Assembly (NCBI GenBank): GCA_016871805.1
Contig: VHCG01000005.1
Span: forward strand, 47,373 to 111,372
Origin: Verrucomicrobiota bacterium
GTDB taxonomy: Bacteria; Verrucomicrobiota; Verrucomicrobiia; Limisphaerales; UBA9464
Direction of reading: 5' to 3'
DNA length: 64,000 nucleotides
The position numbers and the translations under genes are program-made. A model generated the notes under the pieces. That model was not told the origin of the DNA and searched no databases. It saw only the letters and a list, made by a program, of their open reading frames with translations. This document shows, in pieces, positions 35,167 to 44,042 of the stretch (positions are counted from its first letter, which is position 1; each line of letters opens with the position of its first letter).

Positions 35167-35769
35167 ATGGATTCCTCCTCCACCTCCTCCGACCCGGAAC
35201 GCCACGCCTTCGAGGCACGGCTCCGCGACCAACCCCTGCGCCCCGTCCCCCAAGAACTTCGGGAGTCGATCCTGTCCCGTCATACGTCGAACCTCCGAAC
35301 AGCAGAGCGTCGCCCCAGCCCCAGCGTGTGGGAGACGTGGTGGAGTCGGGTGTCGTCGCCGCTGACCGGGTTGGCCGGGATCTGGGTCCTTGCATGGCTG
35401 GCCTTCCAGATCGATCCGTGGATTCTCGGATCTCAAACCCCATCCGTTGCGGCACCTTCCGCGCGCGCCGTCCGGGAGGCGCGGGAAGAACGGCTGGCCC
35501 TGCTCCGCTCCCTCGAGCAACCCGGTCTCCAACCGGAACCCGAGCCCCAGACGCCGGCCCATCTTCGACCCCGAAGCCAGCTCCGACGACGCCACCGTCC
35601 CAATCCAGTGCAGGGACTCCCACACCTGCACCTCGCATGGAACACCGGAGCCAAGACTGTGTTTGCCCGTGAGGTTCAGGCCGCTCGACTGGTCCATGAG
35701 ACTGGCTCGCTTCCCACCTCCGACATCCGACCCCAATCCGAGACCCCGGTGTTCCTCCTCAACGCCTGA
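35167..35769 (+). CDS. Single-span membrane protein, candidate anti-sigma factor
   Basis: A 200-residue protein with a soluble N-terminus ('RDQPLRPVPQELRESIL' resembles anti-sigma start regions in this phylum), one membrane helix near 65-85 (LTGLAGIWVLAWLAFQI) and a periplasmic tail rich in Pro and Arg. No zinc-binding HxxxCxxC motif of the ZAS type is seen. It is called from its place 8 nt after the ECF sigma gene and its topology, so the function is an inference. Confidence 0.5.
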   Translation: MDSSSTSSDPERHAFEARLRDQPLRPVPQELRESILSRHTSNLRTAERRPSPSVWETWWSRVSSPLTGLAGIWVLAWLAFQIDPWILGSQTPSVAAPSARAVREAREERLALLRSLEQPGLQPEPEPQTPAHLRPRSQLRRRHRPNPVQGLPHLHLAWNTGAKTVFAREVQAARLVHETGSLPTSDIRPQSETPVFLLNA

Positions 35770-35798
35770 GACCCACACCTCCCTTCGATCCAACTTCC

Positions 35799-37730
35799 AT
35801 GACTCCTGAAACCTTTTTCTGCTGGTGGGAAGAAAGTCCCACCAAGGGCTTCCGATTCCTCCGCCGGTTCCGCTCCCCGACACCCCGGCCCGAGGAGACG
35901 CTGCCGTGGTCCCGTCTGCTCCGGAAACTTCTCCTCCCAACGATTCTCCTGGCGCTGGGCGCGATTCTTCGACGGTTCTCCCCGGTATTGGGACTGGTGT
36001 GGCTGGCTCTTGGTACGTTCATCGCGACCTCCATCCTCTGCCACTCGCTCTTCACGGTGGTGTCGTGGAACCGACGCGCCGCCCGGATCCGCAGCGGCAT
36101 TCCAGCCGCGGTCCCGTCCCGCTCCCTCTGGACCGCGATGCTGATCCTCGTCTATGCCGTGCTCTTCGACATCGCGACCCCGTACGTCCTGCTGACCAGT
36201 CTGGAGAGGGCTCATGGGGCCCTCCGATGGAAGGCCACCCGAGACACCCTGATCGCGAAGGGGGAGAGGCTGGGGTTTCGGGAGCTCGCCGGATGGGAGG
36301 TGCCGGACGATCAGAACGCGGCGACGATCCCCCTGTTCCGGGAACTGATGCGGACCAATTCGGCGGAGGTGATGAAGACGAATGGGGGAATTCGAATTCC
36401 CACAGCGGGACAGGAACGCATGAAGGTCTTCAGCCGCCCCGAAGAACAACTGCCTGAGAGGTCCAGGAAGATCTGGCGTCCCACGACCCTTGAGGACTGG
36501 TCGACCGCGTTCCGATCCGTCCAGGACTACCGGGATGGGAAAACGAATGCGGTCTCAAAGCCGGACTCCACCTCCAGGCGGCGGGTTCCGCCCCGCCCGG
36601 ATCTCCCGGAGTATCCCGCCGCACCGGCTGGAGCGTCTGCCGCGACCGTGGTGCTGACCGCGCTCCAGGTGGCAAAGCCCGAACTCGACCTGATCCGCGA
36701 AGCGAGCGGGCGTCCGTTCTGCCGCTTTGACTACGCCTGGGACGAGGGATTCGAGATGCTCCTGCCGAACCTTGGGGCCCTGAAACGGATCCAGAACCAC
36801 CTCGACCTCCGCATCTGGGCCCTCATCGCCGATGGCCAGACGAACGCCGCCTTCGAGGAGACCCTGGTGGCGCTGCGGGTCTCGGACTGGCTCCGCGAAG
36901 ATCCGCTGCTGATCTCCCAGCTCGTCCGCATCGCGCAGGCACAGATCGCCACCGAATCCATCTGGCACGGCATTGCCGCCCACTGCTGGACCGACGCGCA
37001 GCTTCAGGAATTTCAGAAGCAGCTGGCCCAGCGCGACTCCCTGGCCGGCATGGCGCTGGCCCTCGAGGGAGAACGCAACGGAGCCATCCAGACCATGGAC
37101 CGGTGGGTCAGGAACCCGAAGGAGATCTCCCAGGTGCTGAACCCTTGGAACGGCGGCCCCCACGATGGCTCGGCCGACTCCCTGGAGCAGACGTTCTTTG
37201 CCACGGTCCTGCCGCGGGGTTGGATCCGACAGAACCAATCGACTCTGGCTCTCGAAACCCAGCGGCACATCGAGGCCGCACGTCGGCTCCGCGGAGGAAC
37301 ACCCACCGCCGAATTGCGGGACCTCATCCAGGAGGCCGAAACCTGGGATTCCGAGGCCCAGGCCCGGTACCGCGACAACCCATCCCCCTACACCGCATTC
37401 GCGCGGCAACTGGGAAGCGCCCTGGGGAAGTCCGTGGCCAAGGCGGTCCGCAGCCAGGTGATGAACCGATGCGCGATCACCGGCTGTGCCCTCGAGCGAT
37501 ATCGACTCCGGAACGGCGCCTATCCCCAGACCCTCGAGGCCCTGGTGCCAGACTTCCTGGCGGCAGTGCCGATCGACCCGATGGATGGTCAGCCGATCCG
37601 CTACGCGCAGAACGACAATGGGCTCTTCCGTCTCTGGTCCATCGGTGACGACCGGCAGGACCAGAAGGGCCGTCGAAGCAAGGAGGGCTTGCACCAGGAC
37701 TGGACCTGGCCGGCGTCCTACACCGAATAG
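35799..37730 (+). CDS. Large membrane protein with pilin-like C-terminal segment, function unknown
   Basis: A 643-residue protein. Two or three membrane helices lie in the first 140 residues (LLLPTILLALGAILRRFSPVLGLVWLALGTFIATSILCHSLF; LWTAMLILVYAVLFDIATPYVLL). A long soluble helical region follows, and the C-terminal stretch about 560-640 ('ITGCALERYRLRNGAYPQTLEALVPDFLAAVPIDPMDGQPIRY' and 'LWSIGDD') resembles the C-terminal part of type II pseudopilins and many PVC-group proteins. Third gene after an ECF sigma factor, 29 nt behind the candidate anti-sigma gene, so perhaps under that sigma factor. No enzyme motif recognised. Confidence 0.6.
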   Translation: MTPETFFCWWEESPTKGFRFLRRFRSPTPRPEETLPWSRLLRKLLLPTILLALGAILRRFSPVLGLVWLALGTFIATSILCHSLFTVVSWNRRAARIRSGIPAAVPSRSLWTAMLILVYAVLFDIATPYVLLTSLERAHGALRWKATRDTLIAKGERLGFRELAGWEVPDDQNAATIPLFRELMRTNSAEVMKTNGGIRIPTAGQERMKVFSRPEEQLPERSRKIWRPTTLEDWSTAFRSVQDYRDGKTNAVSKPDSTSRRRVPPRPDLPEYPAAPAGASAATVVLTALQVAKPELDLIREASGRPFCRFDYAWDEGFEMLLPNLGALKRIQNHLDLRIWALIADGQTNAAFEETLVALRVSDWLREDPLLISQLVRIAQAQIATESIWHGIAAHCWTDAQLQEFQKQLAQRDSLAGMALALEGERNGAIQTMDRWVRNPKEISQVLNPWNGGPHDGSADSLEQTFFATVLPRGWIRQNQSTLALETQRHIEAARRLRGGTPTAELRDLIQEAETWDSEAQARYRDNPSPYTAFARQLGSALGKSVAKAVRSQVMNRCAITGCALERYRLRNGAYPQTLEALVPDFLAAVPIDPMDGQPIRYAQNDNGLFRLWSIGDDRQDQKGRRSKEGLHQDWTWPASYTE

Positions 37731-37742
37731 GATGGGTGTCAC

Positions 37743-38051
37743 GACGGGGACTCACACGGCGGCGCGAAGATCCACAAGCTCAAGAAGCTGAAGCTCCACG
37801 GGAAGATGCTCCTGGCCGACGGCAAGCGGGAGATCATCGGCTCCATCAACCTCGCCCCGGGCAGCTTCGATGACCGACGTGAGCTGGCGATCGAGGTCGA
37901 CGACGACACCTTGGTGCAGGAGCTCCACGATGTGGCGCACCAGGACTGGGAGCATTCCCACAAGCTGGACCTCTCGGACGAAGGCCTGCTGGCGGATCTC
38001 GAGAAGCGCGGCAAGGCCGGCGATGCGGGGAAGCTCGTGCTGGACGAGTAG
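37743..38051 (+). pseudogene. Phospholipase D-like fragment (C-terminal HKD motif only)
   Basis: Just after the preceding stop, and in the same frame, the DNA encodes a PLD-type HKD motif, HGKMLLADGKREIIGSINL (H-x-K-x4-D ... GS), then 'APGSFDDRRELAIEV', the usual downstream block, and a helical tail to a stop at 38051. The N-terminal catalytic half is missing. The first ATG (37806) lies inside the motif after His and Lys, so no functional product is likely. About 250 nt after it (38052-38302) hold nothing I recognise. Confidence 0.6.
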
Positions 38052-38302
38052 GTCGACAGCGTGGATTGCAGGGTCGGGACGGGGTGGCTCTTGGAGGTCC
38101 GCAACGGGTCAGGACCGCGCGGTTCCATGGCAGTCCCCGGACGAACCACAACTCGTACTCGCCGGAATCAGTGGCACCTGGGGTGGGGTGGTGCCATCCT
38201 TGATGCAGGGCACTGCATCATCCACCGCTGTCCGCCCATCTTGCTGCACGCTCCAGGATCTCGGCACTAGGCCCCTCCCCATTTCTGTGTCACCTTCTCG
38301 GC

Positions 38303-40438
38303 ATGAAGGCATCCCTCGTCCGTTGTGTCATCGCCCGGAGCCTCTCCTCGTTCGTCCTCGTTGCCATCCTCGGCGCTCCAGGACTTGGCGCCCAGGATCC
38401 CACCCCACCCTCCCCGTCGACCCAACGTCCCCCAGGTTCACCAACGGGGTCCCAGCCCGGCGGACGCCAGAAACGTACGGATGCCTTCGAGCGGTTTGAC
38501 CGGAACGGAGACGGTCGGGTGACCGCGGACGAGATCAACAACCCCGTCATGCTGCAGTGGCTGGATCGCGACGGCGATGGGGCCATCACCCGACAGGAGG
38601 CCGCCGAGGCGATCACGGAGATCGGCGGACGTCGCCGATGGGCCGCTCCTTCCACGACGGCGACCAACGCTCCTCTCGCGACGACGTCCGCCGCGGCTGA
38701 GCCCAAGGAATCCTTCTGGCCTGTAAACCCCATCACCTGGGGTGTCGGACGACGCCTCCAGGCCGGCTCCTGGACCAGCCTCGATGGACGTCCAGTCGAT
38801 CTCGATGCCCGCCCATCCGGCAAGGGACGGCTCCTGCTCGCCACCTCGTCGACCTGCCCCCTCAGCCGCAAGTACGGCCCCGCCCTCGGACGCCTCGCTA
38901 CAGAGGCCTCGGCCCAGGGTTTCGAGGTGGTCTTCATCGCACCGATCGACTCGGACCCGAAGGACGATCTCAAGGCGATGGCGTCCACCCATCGGTGGAC
39001 GGCTCCGGTGCTCCAGGATCCGAAGGGTGAACTGGCCCGACGCCTCGGCCTGCACAGCACCACCGAGGCGATCCTGACCGACGCCGCCGGAACGGTCGTG
39101 TACCGCGGGGCGGTCGACGACCAGTATGGTTTGGGCTACGCCAAGGCCGAGCCGACCCGTCGCCCCTTGAAGGACGCCCTGGCAGCGGTGCTGCGTGGGG
39201 ACCGTCCCGCGATCGCGGCCACGACCGCCCCCGGATGCGATCTCGATTCCGCAGGACCGATCCCGGTGCCGACGGGTGCTGCGGTGACGTTCCACAACCG
39301 GGTCTCCCGCATCCTCCAGACCCACTGTCAGGGATGCCACACCACCGGCGGCCCGGGCCCGTTCGAACTGGAATCCCTCGGCTCGGTCGGAAGCCATGCC
39401 CGCGTGATCCAGACCCAGGTCGAGAAGGGCCTCATGCCCCCGTGGTTTGCCGCGCCGGAAAAAGGCGGGGCTTCCAGCCCCAGTCCCTGGCTGAACGACC
39501 GTTCGTTGCCGGAGGACGACCGACGGGACCTCGTTGCCTGGCTGTCGGGGTCCCGTCCTGCGGGTGACCCGAAGGACGCCCCCCTGCCCCTGCCTGCGGC
39601 GGGCGACTGGAGCATCGGGAAACCGGACGCCGTCTACACGATCCCGAAGCCGATCGCCGTCGCGGCCGAGGGGGTGATGCCGTACCAGAAGGCCACCATT
39701 GAGACGGGCCTGACGGAGGACCAGTGGGTGACGGCGGTGGAGATCCAGCCCACGGCCAAGGCGGTGGTCCACCACGTGCTCGTGTTCGCGCGTCCGCCCG
39801 GACAGCGGGGGCGGGGCGGCTCGGATTCCAGCGGCGACGGCGTGACCGGGTTCTTCGCCGCCTACGTGCCCGGGAACACGTTCCAGATCTACCCGGAAGG
39901 CTTCGCCAAGCCCCTGCCGGCCGGGAGCCGACTGCGGTTCCAGATCCACTACACGCCGAATGGAACGGCAACCGAGGACCAGATGCGGATCGGGTTCCGG
40001 TTCGCCAAGGAACCGCCGCGGCATCGTATCCATGTGATCGGCATCGCCAACCCGCTCCTGCGCATCCCACCGGGAGCCCCGAACCACGAAGAAACCGCCT
40101 CGCTGCCGGTGCCCCGCGAGGCCCGGATCCTGGCCCTCATGCCCCACCTCCATGTCCGCGGAAAGGCCTTCCGCTTTGAGACGGTGGAGGGCGACGGCGA
40201 CCGGAAGACCCTGCTCGAGGTACCGCGCTACGACTTCAACTGGCAGCTGAGCTACCGGTTCGAGCGACCGGTGCCAATCCGCAACGGGACCCGGATCCGC
40301 GCCACCGCCTGGTACGACAACAGCTCCGGAAACCCGGCCAACCCGGACCCTACCCAGGAGGTCCGCTGGGGCGAGCAGACCTTCGAGGAAATGATGCTCG
40401 GCTACGTGGAGTACTACTTCCCCGACGCGGGGATCTGA
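38303..40438 (+). CDS. Secreted EF-hand / redoxin / cytochrome c / copper-monooxygenase-like fusion
   Basis: A 711-residue multi-domain protein with a signal peptide (LSSFVLVAILGAPGLGAQ). Two EF-hand-like calcium loops follow (DRNGDGRVTADE near 72-83, DRDGDGAITRQE near 92-103), then a peroxiredoxin/thioredoxin-like domain about 150-300 ('LLLATSSTCPLSRKYGPALGRL'), one heme c site CQGCH at 342-346, and a C-terminal part like type II copper ascorbate-dependent monooxygenases (PHM/DBM-like) with candidate copper ligands His490-His491 (VVHHVLVF), His549 (HYTPNG), His615 and His617 (PHLHVRG). Such redoxin-monooxygenase fusions occur in PVC and Acidobacteria genomes; substrate unknown. Confidence 0.8.
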   Translation: MKASLVRCVIARSLSSFVLVAILGAPGLGAQDPTPPSPSTQRPPGSPTGSQPGGRQKRTDAFERFDRNGDGRVTADEINNPVMLQWLDRDGDGAITRQEAAEAITEIGGRRRWAAPSTTATNAPLATTSAAAEPKESFWPVNPITWGVGRRLQAGSWTSLDGRPVDLDARPSGKGRLLLATSSTCPLSRKYGPALGRLATEASAQGFEVVFIAPIDSDPKDDLKAMASTHRWTAPVLQDPKGELARRLGLHSTTEAILTDAAGTVVYRGAVDDQYGLGYAKAEPTRRPLKDALAAVLRGDRPAIAATTAPGCDLDSAGPIPVPTGAAVTFHNRVSRILQTHCQGCHTTGGPGPFELESLGSVGSHARVIQTQVEKGLMPPWFAAPEKGGASSPSPWLNDRSLPEDDRRDLVAWLSGSRPAGDPKDAPLPLPAAGDWSIGKPDAVYTIPKPIAVAAEGVMPYQKATIETGLTEDQWVTAVEIQPTAKAVVHHVLVFARPPGQRGRGGSDSSGDGVTGFFAAYVPGNTFQIYPEGFAKPLPAGSRLRFQIHYTPNGTATEDQMRIGFRFAKEPPRHRIHVIGIANPLLRIPPGAPNHEETASLPVPREARILALMPHLHVRGKAFRFETVEGDGDRKTLLEVPRYDFNWQLSYRFERPVPIRNGTRIRATAWYDNSSGNPANPDPTQEVRWGEQTFEEMMLGYVEYYFPDAGI

Positions 40439-40884
40439 GGAGCACGCTGGAGGCGATCGCGAAGCCGGGCGACCGCGTGGCACCACCAGAAATCCGGCCT
40501 CCGGAAGGGGTCGTGGTTCCAGCCCGCGTCGGCCCTCAGCTCCGGGGACTCCAAGCCATCACCGAACCCCAGGACCTGTCCCCACTCGAGGCCACGGGCT
40601 GTTTCCAGGAGCTGATCGAACAGATCCCACATCACCTTGAACCCCATCACGCCATTCGATGTGGCGCTGGATCCAAACGGGATTTCGAGGAAATCGACGA
40701 GACCCGTCGAGGACCAGTCGACCTGCCTGAATCGCCCCCGGAGATAGGGGACGAGGTACTCGAAACGCCCGCCGTCGAAGGGCTGCATGCCCAGACACCG
40801 CGTCGACCGCAGCAGGTGGCAGAAGAGGGTGCTGCCAGACCTCGGCACCGAACAGACCAGATAGCGCGTTCCAGCGGAATCCAT
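40414..40884 (-). pseudogene. Stf0-like sulfotransferase, C-terminally truncated
   Basis: It starts with the PAPS-binding loop of sulfotransferases ('YLVCSVPRSGSTLFCHLLRST') and continues in Stf0 style ('SNGVMGFKVMWDLFDQLLE', 'RRPDFWWCHAVARLRDRL'), but ends after about 156 residues, roughly 60% of the usual ~250-270. The region expected next is occupied by the 3' end of the convergent fusion gene, which it overlaps by 25 nt. The second half, with the remaining PAPS contacts, is lost. Probably non-functional. Confidence 0.65.
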
Positions 40885-40892
40885 GGGGGCCC

Positions 40893-42401
40893 TCACCAGT
40901 TGATGTCGAGCTGGAGCTGGAACACCACGGCGGTCTCGCGTCGGGCGTTGTAGGCGGGGTCGATGACGAACTGGACATCGGGCTGGATCCGGACCAGCGG
41001 GGTCAGGTGGAAGCAGTAGCCCAGCTCGATCGCGGTCTCGTCCTGAACCGGTCTGGAACCCCCATTCCGGAACGGATCGCTCCAGCAGACGGCGATGCCC
41101 ACGCCGTCGTTGGGCTGCTCGGTGGTGATCCCGAGCTGCTTCAGCGGGGCCTGGACGATCATCCCGGTGGCGATCTGGTTAGCCGCGCTGCTCGCCCCCG
41201 AAACCCCGCCGAACCCAAACCGGCCGAACCACCCCAGCGGGGTGTTCGCACCGAGCCGCTACTGGAAGTTCAGTCCCACCCCTGCTCCGACGTCCCCTCC
41301 CGCCTGTGCCAGGAAGGGCTGGACACGATAGACCCCGTTGCCCAGGCCCAGGACGTTCTTTCCCACGTATCCGATCTCGGTGACGGAGACCCAGGACCGG
41401 TCGTTCCAACCCACCCACGGTAGGCGTCCCGCGGCGATGTTCCCGATGGAGGTGCCGTTCATGACATACCACGAACTCTGGGGCTTCCACTGGAGGTTGA
41501 CCGACGGCGAATACGCGGGCAACGGGACCACCATGCTGTTCACGAACGCGGAGTTCAGGAACTGCCCCCGCGCGGTGTTGGCGAACGTGTTGAGGTCGAG
41601 GTAGTTCGACTCGTTGATGATCCCGGCGACCGCCACGACCCGGCCCCCGGCCAACGACTGGTGCCAGGCCATCTCGGCGACCTCGACGCCGTTGCGACCG
41701 TTCCAGAGCGAGGCCGGATTGACCAACGATCCGATGGCCCCCGGCACCGTCTGGCTCCGGGTGCTGCCGAACCCCTCGAGGACCTTCACCTGACTGCTGA
41801 GCCAACCGGCCTCATTCCCGTGGGCCGTCGAGTAGACGGTCCACTTGGAGAACCAGTCGAAGGTGTAGAAACCCATGCTCGGATCCCCCGAATGCGCTCC
41901 GTCCATCGTGAGCCAAGTGACGGTCTGGGCCAGCGAGTAGTTCAGCCCGTAGTCGGAGACCCGGTACTTGAACGCCTGGATCCACTCGGCGTCCGTGGTG
42001 GAGGTGACGAGGGCCCCGGGCCGGAGCGCCGTGTTGCCCACGGCGTCGGGAGACGCGATGTAGGGGCCGAGCTTGGGGTGGAATCTCGGGAACCATGTGA
42101 ACGCATCCGCCCCCTCCCGCTGGGCCTCGAGGCGTTCCTCGAGCGCCTTGGGACGCGTGGTGCCCGGGGCCTGCCTTGGAACTTGATACCGCAGGGAGGC
42201 CGCATCCGTCGGGAGGAGGGTGCTCGGCACCTCGTCCTTCGGGGTGGCGACGAGGTTCCCAAGGTTGTCATACCTGAGGAACGTCTGCGCCGGGTTTGGG
42301 GCCCCATCCTGTCCCGCCCAACCCATCCAACCCGCCCAGGTCAGGACAGGAAGGATCCCGAAGCGGCGCAGGCGAGACGATTGTGGTGAGGGGAATGTCA
42401 C
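40893..42401 (-). pseudogene. OprB-type carbohydrate porin interrupted by an in-frame TAG
   Basis: An outer-membrane porin reading from GTG 42401 with a signal-like N-terminus (RRFGILPVLTWAGWMGWA). OprB-like blocks include 'FRYRVSDYGLNYSLAQT' and 'SLWNGRNGVEVAEMAWHQSLAGGRVVAVAGIINES'. At 41259-41261 an in-frame TAG stops translation after 'GVGLNFQ'; the same frame continues with 'RLGANTPLGWFGRFGFGGVSG', then the classic end region 'ELGYCFHLTPLVRIQPDVQFVIDPAYN' and 'VFQLQLDINW', ending at 40893. One base change would restore a ~502-residue porin. Real mutation, amber readthrough or sequencing error are all possible. Confidence 0.75.
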
Positions 42402-42414
42402 TGGAAAGGGGTGT

Positions 42415-43146
42415 TCAGGATTCCGTGCGCTCCGCATCCGCAATGGCCCGCAGGGCGCGGCGGCCGATCCAAATCATGACGCCGATCCCGACCGAAGCGC
42501 CGATCGCCGACAGGATCAACTGGGGATCGTGCAGCCGATCGGGGTGGCGTCCCGAGCCCATCCTTGCGACATGGGCGGCCACGTACCCCAGGTAGACCTC
42601 GACCCAGACCATGGGCAGCAGACAAAGGCTCGTGGCCAGGAACGTGCGGACGGGGAGACGCGTGGTGCCAAGGAGGTAGCTGATCCACACCGGACTGAGC
42701 GGCGACAGGCGCACAAGGGCCACCAGGCGCCCCCCCTCACGGACGATCACCCGCTCCAGGGCCGCGAGTTTCGGACGCCGACCCAGCCAGTCCTGGATCA
42801 CCGACCTGAGGAGGAACCGGGACAGGAGGAAATCCACCACGGCCGCGGCCAACGTGCCGATCGAGGCCAGCACACACCCCTCCAGGAGGCCGAAGAGCAG
42901 TCCCGCCAGAAGCGTGAAGACCGAGTTGGGCAGGAACACCGACGTGCCCAAGACCATCAAGCCGACGAAGGCGATACGCCCCATCCACCCAAACGCCGCG
43001 ATCCACGATTCCCAGATCCGGAGCTCGTGTCCCAACCAGCGCCCCAGCAGGACCAGCAGCACCCCGACCACGACGACGGCCAGAACGCGGCGGATCAAGG
43101 TCTGCGACCCGGTCTCCGTCCCCACAGATCCAAGGTCAGGGGACAT
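42415..43146 (-). CDS. TVP38/TMEM64 (DedA-like) membrane protein
   Basis: A 243-residue integral membrane protein of the TVP38/TMEM64 family: 'IAFVGLMVLGTSVFLPNSVFTLLAGLLFGLLEGCVLASIGTLAAAVVDFLLSR' and the 'REGGRLVALVRLSPLSPVWISYLLGTTRLPVRTFLATS' segment with the typical R-L-SP and Y-LG elements. Homologues are lipid scramblases or transporters of small hydrophobic molecules. The start MSPDLGSVG overlaps the end of the upstream ion-channel gene by 11 nt, so the two are co-transcribed. Confidence 0.85.
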   Translation of the reverse strand: MSPDLGSVGTETGSQTLIRRVLAVVVVGVLLVLLGRWLGHELRIWESWIAAFGWMGRIAFVGLMVLGTSVFLPNSVFTLLAGLLFGLLEGCVLASIGTLAAAVVDFLLSRFLLRSVIQDWLGRRPKLAALERVIVREGGRLVALVRLSPLSPVWISYLLGTTRLPVRTFLATSLCLLPMVWVEVYLGYVAAHVARMGSGRHPDRLHDPQLILSAIGASVGIGVMIWIGRRALRAIADAERTES

Positions 43147-43888
43147 CCTCAGGTCGTGGATCCGGGTTGGGCTGTATGCCCCCATGGACCACCGGGCTGA
43201 GGGAGGTGTTGAGCGACACCAGACGCGCCACGAACACGGCGACGTAGAGCGTGCCACACAGGGCCTCCATCATGGCCAGCATCCGGGCCGGCATCGACAG
43301 CGGGAGAATCTCGCCATAGCCGACCGTGGTCAGGGTAGTCACACTGAAGTAGAGGGCATCGAATCCATAGAGCCGGTGGACATGGGCTGGGAGCCCCCCG
43401 AAGGAGTTCGGCACGAGGAGTCCCACCAGCGAGTAGGCCGTGCTCCACCAGACGGCGAGCATGAGGTAGGTCACGATCCCGGCCGACAGAACCTCGGAGT
43501 TCACCTTGGGCGACGTAAGGATGAACAGGATAAACCGGGCGATCACGTAGCTGATGAAGGTCAGCAGGGTCGTGCCGAACAGCAGGACGGGAAACCCGTC
43601 CGACCGATGGTGCTGGAGCCACCATCCGATCACGACCGGCGTGACAAGGATGCCGGCCGTCAGATTGTGGATCCAGGCCCCTCCCACGGCCAACACCGCG
43701 GCAACGAGGCTCACGGTCACAATGATCGAGGCGATCCAGTGCCCATTCGGCAGCATCTCGGTCCACGGGGTGACGATGAAGAGGCCGGCGATCGCGGCGA
43801 GGAACCAGGCGATGGAATGCCGGAAGAGCCCGGTCCTGGCCGGAGCCAGACGGGATCCAATCGAGGGACCGATGGTCTTGGGGGGCAT
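43136..43888 (-). CDS. Two-helix potassium-channel-like membrane protein
   Basis: A 250-residue membrane protein with about six hydrophobic segments. The last pair flanks a pore loop with the K+ selectivity filter 'TTLTTVGYGEILPL', followed by 'ARMLAMMEALCGTLYVAVFVARLV'. The start MPPKTIGPSIG is used because upstream residues are not protein-like. It belongs to the ion-channel (Ion_trans_2) superfamily. No regulatory RCK/TrkA domain is present. Co-transcribed with the TVP38 gene. Confidence 0.85.
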   Translation of the reverse strand: MPPKTIGPSIGSRLAPARTGLFRHSIAWFLAAIAGLFIVTPWTEMLPNGHWIASIIVTVSLVAAVLAVGGAWIHNLTAGILVTPVVIGWWLQHHRSDGFPVLLFGTTLLTFISYVIARFILFILTSPKVNSEVLSAGIVTYLMLAVWWSTAYSLVGLLVPNSFGGLPAHVHRLYGFDALYFSVTTLTTVGYGEILPLSMPARMLAMMEALCGTLYVAVFVARLVSLNTSLSPVVHGGIQPNPDPRPEDVP

Positions 43889-44042
43889 GGCGTTTCGGAA
43901 CGGAATCGAAGCCCCATGAAAACCCCACCGGCCCCCGTTCGCCAAGGTACAATGGGCCTGGCCTTCGTCGTCCGCAGGAATGGGGCCGGTCGGAGTTGCG
44001 CATTGAAAAGCTGAACGAGAACCCCGCAAGCCCCAAGGGTTT

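Noticed and set aside
38061..38302. ORFs between the PLD remnant and the fusion gene
   Set aside because: Translations are Arg/Trp/Gly-rich without domains; likely non-coding.
38438..40486. 682-codon ORF antisense to the EF-hand/redoxin/monooxygenase gene
   Set aside because: Low-complexity Gly/Arg/Val-rich translation, no domain; shadow of the sense gene.
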